A stretch of DNA of 64,000 nt, taken from NCBI RefSeq assembly GCF_006385175.1, contig NZ_VFIY01000004.1:310001-374000 (forward strand). The letters run 5' to 3'. Made by a program: the position numbers and the translations under genes. This DNA is from Emcibacter nanhaiensis (GTDB lineage Bacteria; Pseudomonadota; Alphaproteobacteria; Sphingomonadales; Emcibacteraceae). The notes under the pieces are model-generated. The model was not told the DNA's origin. It worked only from the letters and a program-made list of their open reading frames with translations, and did no database searches. Numbering within the stretch: position 1 is the stretch's first letter; each line of letters starts with the position of its first letter. Below, piece after piece: positions 8,529 to 16,674 of the stretch.

Positions 8529-11500
8529 ACCCTTTTCAGCTTGCGCTTTTCCTCTTTCTGGTCACGCCGTTTGCCCATCACAAGCGAGATTTTCACCTTG
8601 GCGGCCAGCAGGCAGGGGGTGAGCAGCAACGTCAGCACCGTGGCGAAAACCAGCCCGACCGAAACCGCAAGGGCAAGATCGACCCAGACTGCTGAGTAGG
8701 GGGAGCCCACTTCAAGCGTGCGGTTTGCGAAATCAATGTTCATCTGGAACACCATGGGCATCAGGCCGATGACTGTGGTGACGGTGGTCAACATCACCGG
8801 CCGGAGGCGCTGCGCCACCGTCTGGACGATGGCGTCATAGGCGTCGGCCCCCGCCTTGTACAGCCGGTCATAGGTGTCGATCAGAACAATATTGTTGTTC
8901 ACGACAATACCGGCGAGGGAAATAATACCCACCCCGGTCATGACAACCTGGAAGCTGCGGTCGAACAGGACGATGCCGATCAGAACCCCGGCCGTCGACA
9001 GCAGCACGGAGAGCAGAATCAGGAATGCGTTGTAAAAACTGTTGAACTGGGTCACCAGGATCAGGCACATCAGGAACAGCGCCATGATGAAGGCCTCGAT
9101 CAGGAATTCAAAAGCCTCCTTCTGGTCTTCATCCTGACCGGCGAAGCTGACTTTGACGGACGGATCAAATTGCTGTTGTGACAGCCACTGCTGCAACTCG
9201 GCGACAATGGTGCTGCGGGTCTTGATGTCCACCACGTTGGAGCGCACCTTGAAGGTGGGCAGGGTATCGATCCGCTCGATGCTGCTGATTTTCTGTTTGG
9301 CTTCCCGTTTGACAAAATTGCTGATCGGGACAAGACCTTCTCTTGTCCAGACCCGGACATCATCCAGCTGTTCCAGGTTCCTGTATTTTTCCGGAAACCT
9401 AACCCTGATATCCACTTCATCATCGGTGTCGTCGGGGCGGTACTCGCCGACCTTGACCCCGTTGGTGACAAGCTGAACCATATTGCCGACGCTCAGCAGG
9501 CTGGTTTCGTACAATCCGGCCATGGCGCGATCAACCTTCAGCTCCCACTGGATACCGGGCAGGGGCAGGGTGCTGTCCAGGTCTGAGAGCCCCGGTATGG
9601 TCTCCAGTTTCTGGTAAACCAGACTGGCGGCAGCCGCCGCTTTTCTGATATCGTCTGCCTTGACTTCTATCTGGATGTCCTTGCCCTGTTCGGGGCCGAA
9701 TTTGGGCAAAACAATCTCGACGACAAGCCCGGGAATATTCGCCGTTTTCCGGCGAAGTTCATCGATGATTTCATCGGAGTCCCGACGTTCCTTCCAGTTT
9801 TCGAAGTTCAGAATGATCTGGCCGATGACATCTTCCGTTGCGTCAGAGCTGGATTCCAGGCCGGTCACAGTGCGGGTCTGGCTGGTTTCTATGCCGTCGA
9901 CATGTGCAATTCGCCGCTCCACCGACCGTACCAGAATGTCCCTTTCGTCCAGGGAGAGGTTCCCCCGGGCATGGATATTAATCATCACTTTGTCGGCTAT
10001 TCCCTTGGGAAAAAACTCTACCGGAACCCGGGCGTTCGCAAACACGATAAAGACGGCAACAATAATCACTGAAATAACGGCGATTACCCTGAACGGGTGG
10101 CGGATCAGCCGGTCCACCAGGCGGACATAGGTACCGGTCAGGCCGGGAACATTCCGTGCGCTGAAATGGTCGCTTGCCGCAAGTTTGCTTGCCGCGTCAA
10201 AGGAGAAACCCTCTCTTTTGCCGATTTTGCTTCCCAGGGTCGGCATGAAGATCAGGGCCATCAGGAAAGAGGCGCTGAGCGTATAGATCAGCGTCAGGGG
10301 CACATAACGCATGAACTCCCCCGGAGTGCCGGGCCAGAACAGCAACGGAAAGAAGGCGGCCAGGGTGGTTGCGGTCGACGCCAGGATGGGCCAGGCCATG
10401 CGCTGGGCCGCCAGTTTGTAGGCTTCCTTCTTGTCCAGCCCCTCATGGAGTTTCCGGTCCGCATATTCACTGACCACAATGGACCCATCCACCAGCAATC
10501 CGACGGACAGGATCAGGCCGAACAACACCATCCGGTTGATGGTGAAACCAAACATTTCCAGCAGGAAAATGGACAACAGGAAAGAACCGGGAATGGTTAC
10601 AGCCACCAGGAAAGCCGCCCGGTTGCCGAGCGCGATAACGATGGCAATGGCCACCAGCAGAATGGCGGAGATGACACTATTCTGCAGACTGCTGATGGAA
10701 TTACGTACTTCCACAGATTGATCGCCCAGATAGGCATGCTGTAAACCCTTCGGCCAGTTTTTGGCGCTTTCTTCCACAATGGCCTTGGCCCGGGCGACGG
10801 CGTCGAAAGTGTTTTCGCCGGCTCGTTTGGTCAGGGAAATGGAGACCGCGGATCTGCCGTTAAACCGGGAATAGGTCGTGGGTTCCTTGTAGGTGCGGCG
10901 GACTTCAGCGACGTCAGCCAGGGTGACAACGCTGTTACCGGATACCTTGAGAGGAAGGTTATACACATCTAGGGCGGATTCAAAAACGCCGGGGATTTTA
11001 ACGGAAAAGCGCCCGGATCCAGTGTCCAGTGAGCCGGCGGCCACCAGCTTGTTGTTGGTGCTGACCACGGTAAGGATATCCGTCGGCGACAGCTGGTAAC
11101 TTTCCAGCTTCAACGGATCGATGATGATTTCGAGCAGGTCTTCCCGGTCTCCGTTGACCTTTGCATCCAGGATACTGGGGATGGTTTCAATGTCATCCCT
11201 GAGCCGCCGGGACAGATTATAAAGGACCCGCTCCGGAACGTCGCCGTAAAGAACCACGGTCAGGATCGGGAATATGGCGGTGCTGATTTCGTTGACACTT
11301 GGCTCGTCGGTTTCTTCGGGCAGTTCGGAACGGGCCTTGTCCACCTGTTCCCGCACATCAAGGATGGCCAGGTCAGGATCCGTTCCGGCGGTGAATTCGA
11401 CAATGATACTGGCGCCGTTTTCCTGGGCAATGCCGCGAATTTCCTTTACCCCCTCAATGGTTTTCAGGGTCACTTCCATGGGCTTAATCAGCAGGCGGGC

Positions 11501-11680
11501 GGAATCCTCAGGTGAAATGCCGTCATGGTGCAGGTGGATATAAACCAGCGGAATAGTTACGTCCGGGCGATCTTCCTTGGGAATAGTCATATAGGCGACC
11601 GAGCCGCCAATAAAAATCAGAGCCAGGCAAAGCAGAACGACCCGGAAGTGCTCTATCGCTGCGTTGATGATACTATTCAT
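8522..11680 (-). CDS. RND-family efflux permease (inner-membrane component)
   Basis: 1052-aa proton-driven RND transporter with the two-fold repeat of a membrane helix, a large periplasmic loop and five helices, as in AcrB. N-terminus FIGGSVAYMTIPKEDRPDVTIP is typical of the HAE-like permeases. The TM4 segment reads GLLVDGSIVVSEYADRKL, with only one Asp where AcrB has the DD pair, and the TM10 segment reads GIVVNNNIVLIDTYDRL, with Asn where AcrB has the proton-relay Lys. It starts 8 bp inside the end of the upstream adaptor gene, so they form one operon. No outer-membrane TolC-type gene is nearby. Substrates unknown. Confidence 0.93.
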   Translation of the reverse strand: MNSIINAAIEHFRVVLLCLALIFIGGSVAYMTIPKEDRPDVTIPLVYIHLHHDGISPEDSARLLIKPMEVTLKTIEGVKEIRGIAQENGASIIVEFTAGTDPDLAILDVREQVDKARSELPEETDEPSVNEISTAIFPILTVVLYGDVPERVLYNLSRRLRDDIETIPSILDAKVNGDREDLLEIIIDPLKLESYQLSPTDILTVVSTNNKLVAAGSLDTGSGRFSVKIPGVFESALDVYNLPLKVSGNSVVTLADVAEVRRTYKEPTTYSRFNGRSAVSISLTKRAGENTFDAVARAKAIVEESAKNWPKGLQHAYLGDQSVEVRNSISSLQNSVISAILLVAIAIVIALGNRAAFLVAVTIPGSFLLSIFLLEMFGFTINRMVLFGLILSVGLLVDGSIVVSEYADRKLHEGLDKKEAYKLAAQRMAWPILASTATTLAAFFPLLFWPGTPGEFMRYVPLTLIYTLSASFLMALIFMPTLGSKIGKREGFSFDAASKLAASDHFSARNVPGLTGTYVRLVDRLIRHPFRVIAVISVIIVAVFIVFANARVPVEFFPKGIADKVMINIHARGNLSLDERDILVRSVERRIAHVDGIETSQTRTVTGLESSSDATEDVIGQIILNFENWKERRDSDEIIDELRRKTANIPGLVVEIVLPKFGPEQGKDIQIEVKADDIRKAAAAASLVYQKLETIPGLSDLDSTLPLPGIQWELKVDRAMAGLYETSLLSVGNMVQLVTNGVKVGEYRPDDTDDEVDIRVRFPEKYRNLEQLDDVRVWTREGLVPISNFVKREAKQKISSIERIDTLPTFKVRSNVVDIKTRSTIVAELQQWLSQQQFDPSVKVSFAGQDEDQKEAFEFLIEAFIMALFLMCLILVTQFNSFYNAFLILLSVLLSTAGVLIGIVLFDRSFQVVMTGVGIISLAGIVVNNNIVLIDTYDRLYKAGADAYDAIVQTVAQRLRPVMLTTVTTVIGLMPMVFQMNIDFANRTLEVGSPYSAVWVDLALAVSVGLVFATVLTLLLTPCLLAAKVKISLVMGKRRDQKEEKRKLKRVA

Positions 11681-12785
11681 CTTGGGCAGCCTCCGGTATC
11701 AGGCCGGGATTTTCGGTGGGCACAGGATTGGCTTTCTGTCCATCCCTGACGAAATCCTGGCCGGTAACAATCAACCGGCTGTTCTCAGCCGGGCCGGTCA
11801 GCCAGACCCCTTTTGCATCTGATCCCTGAATATCGATCGGTACAAATCTTACTATATTCTGCTCGTCAACGATACGAACACCGACCACGCCATCGCTGTT
11901 CAGGACGAAGTAGGCCGGGGACAGGTAATAGGCCCGGCCCTCTTCGGCGGGCAGCAAAAGTTCCGCGGTCATGCCGTCGCGCAGGCCGGCGTTGCTGTTG
12001 TCCACTTTGAGCTCCACCCTGAAGGTGCGTGTGTCCGCATTGGCGATAGAGGAAATAAAGCGGATTTCGCCTTCGATTCGCGCCCCGTCGGCCAGGCGGG
12101 CCGCCCCTTTTTGTCCTGTATGGAGAAGCGCCACATCTTTCTCGGAAACGTCGCCGACAACCAGGAAAGGGGTTTCTTCCATCAACAGGGCGCAACTGTC
12201 GCCTTCCTTGAGGTAGGCGCCTTTTTCCACATATCGTTCATTGATAATACCGTCGAAGGGAGCGCGCAGGAATGTGTGGTCCAGTTCCACTTTCATTTTG
12301 GTGACCTGGGCTACGGCGGCATCGAGAAGGGCTTTTGCCTCCAGGGCTTTGGTTTCGGAACGGTATCCCTTGACGGAGAGTTCCTGCGCCGCCTTATATT
12401 CCAGCTCCCGCTGGGTCTTCAGGGCGAGGGCTTCCTGGTAATTGGCTTCCCTGTCATCAACGGACAAGCGGCAGATGATGTCGCCAGCCTTTACCTGACT
12501 GCCGATTTCCACCGGCAGTTCAGCCACTCTTCCTTTGGTCTGGCTGGTAATGTTGACATGACGCAAGGCGGCCGTATATCCCCGGACGGAAATTTCCCGG
12601 CGATAAGGTTTTGAACTCAGGCGGATGACAGATACGGATGCGATCTGTTCTTCCTGTCCGGCGGATGGCGCGCCAGCAGCGTTTTGCGTGTCATGTTGTT
12701 CCTGCGAAGGGAACAATATTCCGGATGTAATCCAGAGGATAACCAATAGCAAAATGACGCCGGCTGTAATATATGACTTGTTCAT
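11673..12785 (-). CDS. RND efflux periplasmic adaptor (membrane fusion protein)
   Basis: 370 aa. N-terminal membrane anchor (about 5-25, ITAGVILLLVILWITSGIL) with no lipobox Cys, then the HlyD/AcrA layout: barrel-sandwich/lipoyl halves (VNITSQTKGRVAELPVEIGSQVKAGD and LRAPFDGIINERYVEKGAYLKEG) flanking a helical hairpin (about 115-175), then a beta-barrel and a membrane-proximal domain. It would link the permease at 8522-11680 to an outer-membrane channel encoded elsewhere. It is the first gene of the operon and divergent from the TetR gene, with a 22-bp palindrome in the 215-bp gap. Confidence 0.93.
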   Translation of the reverse strand: MNKSYITAGVILLLVILWITSGILFPSQEQHDTQNAAGAPSAGQEEQIASVSVIRLSSKPYRREISVRGYTAALRHVNITSQTKGRVAELPVEIGSQVKAGDIICRLSVDDREANYQEALALKTQRELEYKAAQELSVKGYRSETKALEAKALLDAAVAQVTKMKVELDHTFLRAPFDGIINERYVEKGAYLKEGDSCALLMEETPFLVVGDVSEKDVALLHTGQKGAARLADGARIEGEIRFISSIANADTRTFRVELKVDNSNAGLRDGMTAELLLPAEEGRAYYLSPAYFVLNSDGVVGVRIVDEQNIVRFVPIDIQGSDAKGVWLTGPAENSRLIVTGQDFVRDGQKANPVPTENPGLIPEAAQDE

Positions 12786-12941
12786 TGCGGGCTCTATATA
12801 TCTAAAAAATAGGACAGGAAATCTATGCGTGTACTAATAGTGCAATTCACCCGCCCTGTGTATTAATTTTTTGAATATTTATTTTATACGAACAAAAAGT
12901 ATATTTCCGACTTAACAAAATAGCCACAGATCATTAAACTG

Positions 12942-12963
12942 GTTTAAAACAGGCGTTTTAAAC
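12942..12963. promoter_or_regulatory. Candidate TetR operator
   Basis: A perfect inverted repeat, GTTTAAAAC-AGGC-GTTTTAAAC, in the divergent gap between the efflux operon (start 12785) and the TetR gene (start 13001). Its centre is about 48 bp from the regulator start and 167 bp from the adaptor start. Size and symmetry fit a TetR-family dimer site. Regulation of the regulator, the pump or both by the adjacent TetR protein is inferred. Confidence 0.6.
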
Positions 12964-13000
12964 AGTATTTTAGTAGAAATTAAGGGGTGTAGGAACGAGT

Positions 13001-13639
13001 ATGGACAAGAAAACAACGGGCAAACCGGACTCGCGGGAGAGAATCCTGGATGTGGCGGAAAGACTGTTTTCGACAAGCAGTTTCGCCAGTGTCTCAGTAA
13101 GGGCCGTCACCGCCGAGGCCGGCGTTAATCTTTCGGCGGTAAATTATTATTTCGGATCAAAGAAGGGGTTATTCCAGGCGGTTTACCGGCGACGGTGTAA
13201 AGAGATGAACCGTCAGCGCCTGGACCTCCTGCATGCTGCCGCGGAAGCGGCGGAACAAGAGGGCCGCCAGATCACCATGTTTGAATTGATCAGCGCGCTG
13301 CTTTCCCCTCCGATCAGATGGTTGCATGACGAGGATGGAGGGCTGTCGGTTTATATCAAGTTTATTGCCCGTGCCTATCTGGAGGAAGCCAGCGACATGG
13401 CCAATGTCCTGGAGGAGGAAGTTGCGGTCTATGACAAGTTTATCCCCTATATCCGCGAAATTCATCCGGAACTGTCCGAAGAGGATATCTACTGGCGTAT
13501 CCATTTCACCCTGGGCGCCCAGCACCACACCATCAACCATCTGGACCGGATCGGTATTCTTTCCCATAACAACTGCAAAGTCAGGTCATGGGAAGAAACC
13601 AGGGACCGGTTGGTACGGTTTTGCGTAGACGGCTTCTAG
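13001..13639 (+). CDS. TetR/AcrR-family transcriptional regulator
   Basis: 212 aa. The N-terminal helix-turn-helix (about residues 12-60) carries the family pattern SRERILDVAERLF...VSVRAVTAEAGVNLSAVNYYFGSKKGLFQAVYRRR. The C-terminal ligand and dimer domain is of the CerR/DUF1956-like type judged by eye (long helices, ...WRIHFTLGAQHHTINHL). Divergent from the RND adaptor gene, so it is most simply a ligand-relieved repressor of that pump. An A+T-rich leader with GGGGTGTAGGAACG precedes the ATG. Confidence 0.9.
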   Translation: MDKKTTGKPDSRERILDVAERLFSTSSFASVSVRAVTAEAGVNLSAVNYYFGSKKGLFQAVYRRRCKEMNRQRLDLLHAAAEAAEQEGRQITMFELISALLSPPIRWLHDEDGGLSVYIKFIARAYLEEASDMANVLEEEVAVYDKFIPYIREIHPELSEEDIYWRIHFTLGAQHHTINHLDRIGILSHNNCKVRSWEETRDRLVRFCVDGF

Positions 13640-13643
13640 GGAC

Positions 13644-14201
13644 TTAGTTGAAAAGATCGTCGATGGCGCCCTGGTCCAGGCCGGATTCATCGATTTCTTC
13701 AGAGAAATAGCTGTCGATATCCTGCTGCTGGGCAACGCCCCTGGCGCCATTGATGATTGCACCGCAGTCTTCAATGAGCTTTTCCATTTTCGGGCGGTAG
13801 GCGTTTACCAGTTCTATCAGTTTGTCGCTCTGCGAGTTATTGATGGCGTCAGACACCTTGCTGACGGTTTCCAGAACAAGCTGGTCCATCTGCTGCACAG
13901 TGCTTTCAAAGGGTACCCGATATTCCGCAGGAGAATGGTCATAAGCTTCAACCGCAAGGTCCCGGGCGGCAAAAGCGCTGTCACGAAAATGGTTCTGATA
14001 GGACTTGGGGCTCCATTCCTGCACATCTTCAAGGCAGTCCGGCATATCCGGCAGCATATCAAGAAGCATATGTACTTCGTTGAAATGATTGAGGTAATCG
14101 GTCGCAAGCAATGTTTGGGAGTTAATATTCTCTCCCTCTGTTTTTTTCTGAAATTTCAGGTATTGCTCATCACCAGACATTTTTGAAGCTATTGCAATCA
14201 T
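13644..14201 (-). CDS. Hypothetical acidic helical protein
   Basis: I do not recognise a named family. 185 aa from the ATG at 14201, or 178 aa from an in-frame ATG at 14180 (MSGDEQYLKF); neither has a strong ribosome site. The protein is acidic and almost wholly helical, has no signal peptide or membrane segment, and ends in a very acidic tail (SYFSEEIDESGLDQGAIDDLFN). It has a tract rich in Met/Leu/Asp (HMLLDMLPDMPDCLEDVQEW). Its stop lies 4 bp from that of the TetR gene. It lies downstream of glnB-glnA on the same strand but beyond a strong terminator, so it is probably its own unit. Confidence 0.7.
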   Translation of the reverse strand: MIAIASKMSGDEQYLKFQKKTEGENINSQTLLATDYLNHFNEVHMLLDMLPDMPDCLEDVQEWSPKSYQNHFRDSAFAARDLAVEAYDHSPAEYRVPFESTVQQMDQLVLETVSKVSDAINNSQSDKLIELVNAYRPKMEKLIEDCGAIINGARGVAQQQDIDSYFSEEIDESGLDQGAIDDLFN

Positions 14202-14292
14202 TAAATATTTTTCTTTTTACTTCGTTTTAGCAGAATAGCATACCTACCTTGCCCGGTAAAAATTAATAATTAGCTAATATGTAGGTGCAAGA

Positions 14293-14322
14293 AAAAAGGC
14301 TCCCCGGACAGGGAGCCTTTTT
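14293..14322. terminator. Terminator of glnB-glnA
   Basis: A 12-bp stem, AAAAAGGCTCCC / GGGAGCCTTTTT, with a 6-nt loop. It lies 23 nt past the glnA stop, and the A-tract becomes a T-tract in the glnA direction. Confidence 0.85.
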
Positions 14323-14344
14323 CGCAAATGGTTTATTTTGTCTA

Positions 14345-15754
14345 TTATACAGAATAATAGAGCTGGAATTCCATCGGGTGCGGTGCGAGACCAACAGCGT
14401 GTACGTCTTCCATTTTCAGTTCGATGTAGGCATCGATCTGGTCGTCGGAGAAGACGTCGCCTTTTTTCAGGAATTCACGGTCGGCGTCCAGTGCGTTCAG
14501 GGCTTCAAGCAGGGAACCGGCAACAGTCGGTACTTCTTTCAGCTCTTCCGGCGGCAGGGCGTACAGGTCTTTGTCCATGGCATCGCCCGGATGGATTTTG
14601 TTTTCAATACCGTCAAGGCCAGCCATCAGCATGGCAGAGAAGGCCAGGTACGGGTTGGCGGTCGGATCCGGGAAGCGGATTTCAACACGCTTGCCTTTGG
14701 GGCTTGTCGCGTAAGGAATGCGGCAGGAAGCGGAACGGTTACGGGCAGAGTAGGCCAGCAGTACCGGCGCTTCGAAGCCAGGTGTCAGACGCTTGTAGCT
14801 GTTTGTGGACGCATTGGTAAAGGCGTTCAGGGCCTTGGCATGCTTGATGATGCCGCCGATGTAGTACAGGCAGGTGTCGGACAGGTCGGCATAACCGCTA
14901 CCGGCGAACAGGGGCTCGCCGTCTTTCCAGATGGACTGGTGGGTGTGCATGCCGGAACCGTTGTCAGCAGCGACCGGCTTCGGCATGAAGGTGGCCGTTT
15001 TACCGTAGCTGTGAGCAACCTGGTGTGTCACATATTTGTAGATCTGCACGCGGTCGGCAGTCTGGGTCAGGGTACCGAACATCATGCCCAGTTCATGCTG
15101 GGAAGCAGCCACTTCGTGGTGATGCTTGTCCATCGGCAGGCCCAGTTCTTTCATGATGGAAACCATTTCGCCACGGATGTCGACGCAGGAGTCAACCGGT
15201 GCAACCGGGAAGTAGCCGCCTTTAACGCCCGGACGGTGAGCATAGTTGCCGGCTTCCATTGAGGTGCCGGATTTGTACGGACCTTCAACATCGTCCAGTT
15301 CGTAGGAAGCTTTGTTGTACTGGTTGTCGAAAGTTACTTCATCGAACATGAAGAATTCCGGCTCGGGGCCGAAGTAAGCTGTATCACCGATACCGGAGTA
15401 TTTCAGATAGGCTTCGGCGCGTTCGGCTGTGGAGCGCGGATCGCGGTTGTAGCCTTCACCTGTGCCGGGCTCGAGAATGGAGCAGAAAACAACCATGGTC
15501 GGCTGGGCGGTAAACGGGTCCATGGTGACGGAAGTGGGATCCAGTTTCAGGATCATGTCGGATTCATTGATGGCTTTCCAGCCGGCGATGGACGAACCGT
15601 CAAACATCACACCTTCTTCGAACATGTCTTCGTCAACAACACTGGAGTCCATGGTCAGGTGCTGCCATTTGCCTTTGGGATCGGTAAAACGAAGATCCAC
15701 AAATGCGATTTCTTTTTCCTTAATTGTGTCAAGGATAGTTTTTACGTCGGACAT
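14345..15754 (-). CDS. glnA: Glutamine synthetase type I
   Basis: ATP-dependent synthesis of glutamine from glutamate and ammonia; cytoplasmic dodecamer. 469 aa, the usual GSI length. The Mg/glutamate-binding residues are seen in [12 protein letters not shown], the ammonia/ATP loop in [15 protein letters not shown], and the arginines in [11 protein letters not shown]. The adenylylation loop [11 protein letters not shown] retains Tyr, so it is expected to be controlled by GlnE adenylylation. It lies 62 bp downstream of glnB in the same transcript under a sigma-54 promoter, the classic nitrogen-control arrangement. Confidence 0.98.
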   Translation of the reverse strand: MSDVKTILDTIKEKEIAFVDLRFTDPKGKWQHLTMDSSVVDEDMFEEGVMFDGSSIAGWKAINESDMILKLDPTSVTMDPFTAQPTMVVFCSILEPGTGEGYNRDPRSTAERAEAYLKYSGIGDTAYFGPEPEFFMFDEVTFDNQYNKASYELDDVEGPYKSGTSMEAGNYAHRPGVKGGYFPVAPVDSCVDIRGEMVSIMKELGLPMDKHHHEVAASQHELGMMFGTLTQTADRVQIYKYVTHQVAHSYGKTATFMPKPVAADNGSGMHTHQSIWKDGEPLFAGSGYADLSDTCLYYIGGIIKHAKALNAFTNASTNSYKRLTPGFEAPVLLAYSARNRSASCRIPYATSPKGKRVEIRFPDPTANPYLAFSAMLMAGLDGIENKIHPGDAMDKDLYALPPEELKEVPTVAGSLLEALNALDADREFLKKGDVFSDDQIDAYIELKMEDVHAVGLAPHPMEFQLYYSV

Positions 15755-15816
15755 TCTCTTATATTCCTGTCTGATAGTTAGTTAATGTTAGTGTTGTGGC
15801 ATTTATACCGTTTTAC

Positions 15817-16161
<345 letters not shown>

Positions 16162-16217
16162 TTACCAATCAGTGACAAGGTTAGATTTAACAATATTAAA
16201 TTACTCCAGGCTTGATA

Positions 16218-16233
16218 AGCATTATTCGTGCCA
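16218..16233 (-). promoter_or_regulatory. Sigma-54 promoter of glnB-glnA
   Basis: On the minus strand the sequence reads TGGCACG-AATA-ATGCT against the sigma-54 consensus TGGCACG-N4-TTGCW. GG and GC are exactly 10 bp apart. The predicted start of transcription is about 50 nt upstream of the glnB ATG. NtrC would be the expected activator; a weak TGC-type dyad (TGCAAATAGTGC, about 16299-16310) further upstream is the only candidate binding site seen. Confidence 0.8.
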
Positions 16234-16408
16234 AATCCGTCAATTAAGGAAAAATAACACTTTTTTAATTTGTTCCATGGGGGCTTGATTAAAAACTATG
16301 CAAATAGTGCCCTAAAAATAATCATTTTGCAGCCATCGCACAGATTGTAGGGCGATATTGTCTGGCCGGAACCGGGGCAAAATAGCGTTTGAAAATTGAA
16401 AACTTTTC

Positions 16409-16437
16409 TTGACGACATATATTTCTATACGTAAAAG
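16409..16437 (+). promoter_or_regulatory. Sigma-70 promoter of tRNA-His
   Basis: TTGACG (16409-16414), 17-bp spacer, TAAAAG (16432-16437). The predicted start is about 11 nt before the mature tRNA 5' end. Confidence 0.6.
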
Positions 16438-16454
16438 GTCGTTACTCATTTAGG

Positions 16455-16531
16455 GCGGGTGTAGCTCAGTTGGTTAGAGCGCCAGATTGTGATTCTGGAT
16501 GTCGCCGGTTCAAATCCGGTCACTCGCCCCA
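16455..16531 (+). tRNA. tRNA-His (GTG)
   Basis: Complete cloverleaf: acceptor GCGGGTG/CACTCGC with one G-U pair, anticodon loop TTGTGAT (anticodon GTG) on a CCAGA/TCTGG stem, and T-loop TTCAAAT. CCA is encoded. A G at 16454 can form the extra G(-1):C73 pair that identifies tRNA-His. It lies between the divergent glnB and DUF885 genes. Confidence 0.97.
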
Positions 16532-16674
16532 TTCCCCTCTAAAATGATCCCCGGTTTTATCGCTTTATGCAGTCTGCAGGGCTGTACAAAATATTTCTAT
16601 TTGCTACCCTGTTCGCACAAAACATGCACTTGACCGCATCGTCAAGATAACCATAAATCCCAGGGGATATAAAT

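Noticed and set aside
16297-16312. A second sigma-54-like site upstream of glnB (GGGCACTATTTGC on the minus strand)
   Set aside because: GG and GC are only 8 bp apart instead of 10, so it should not be used by sigma-54. It may instead be a weak NtrC-type dyad.
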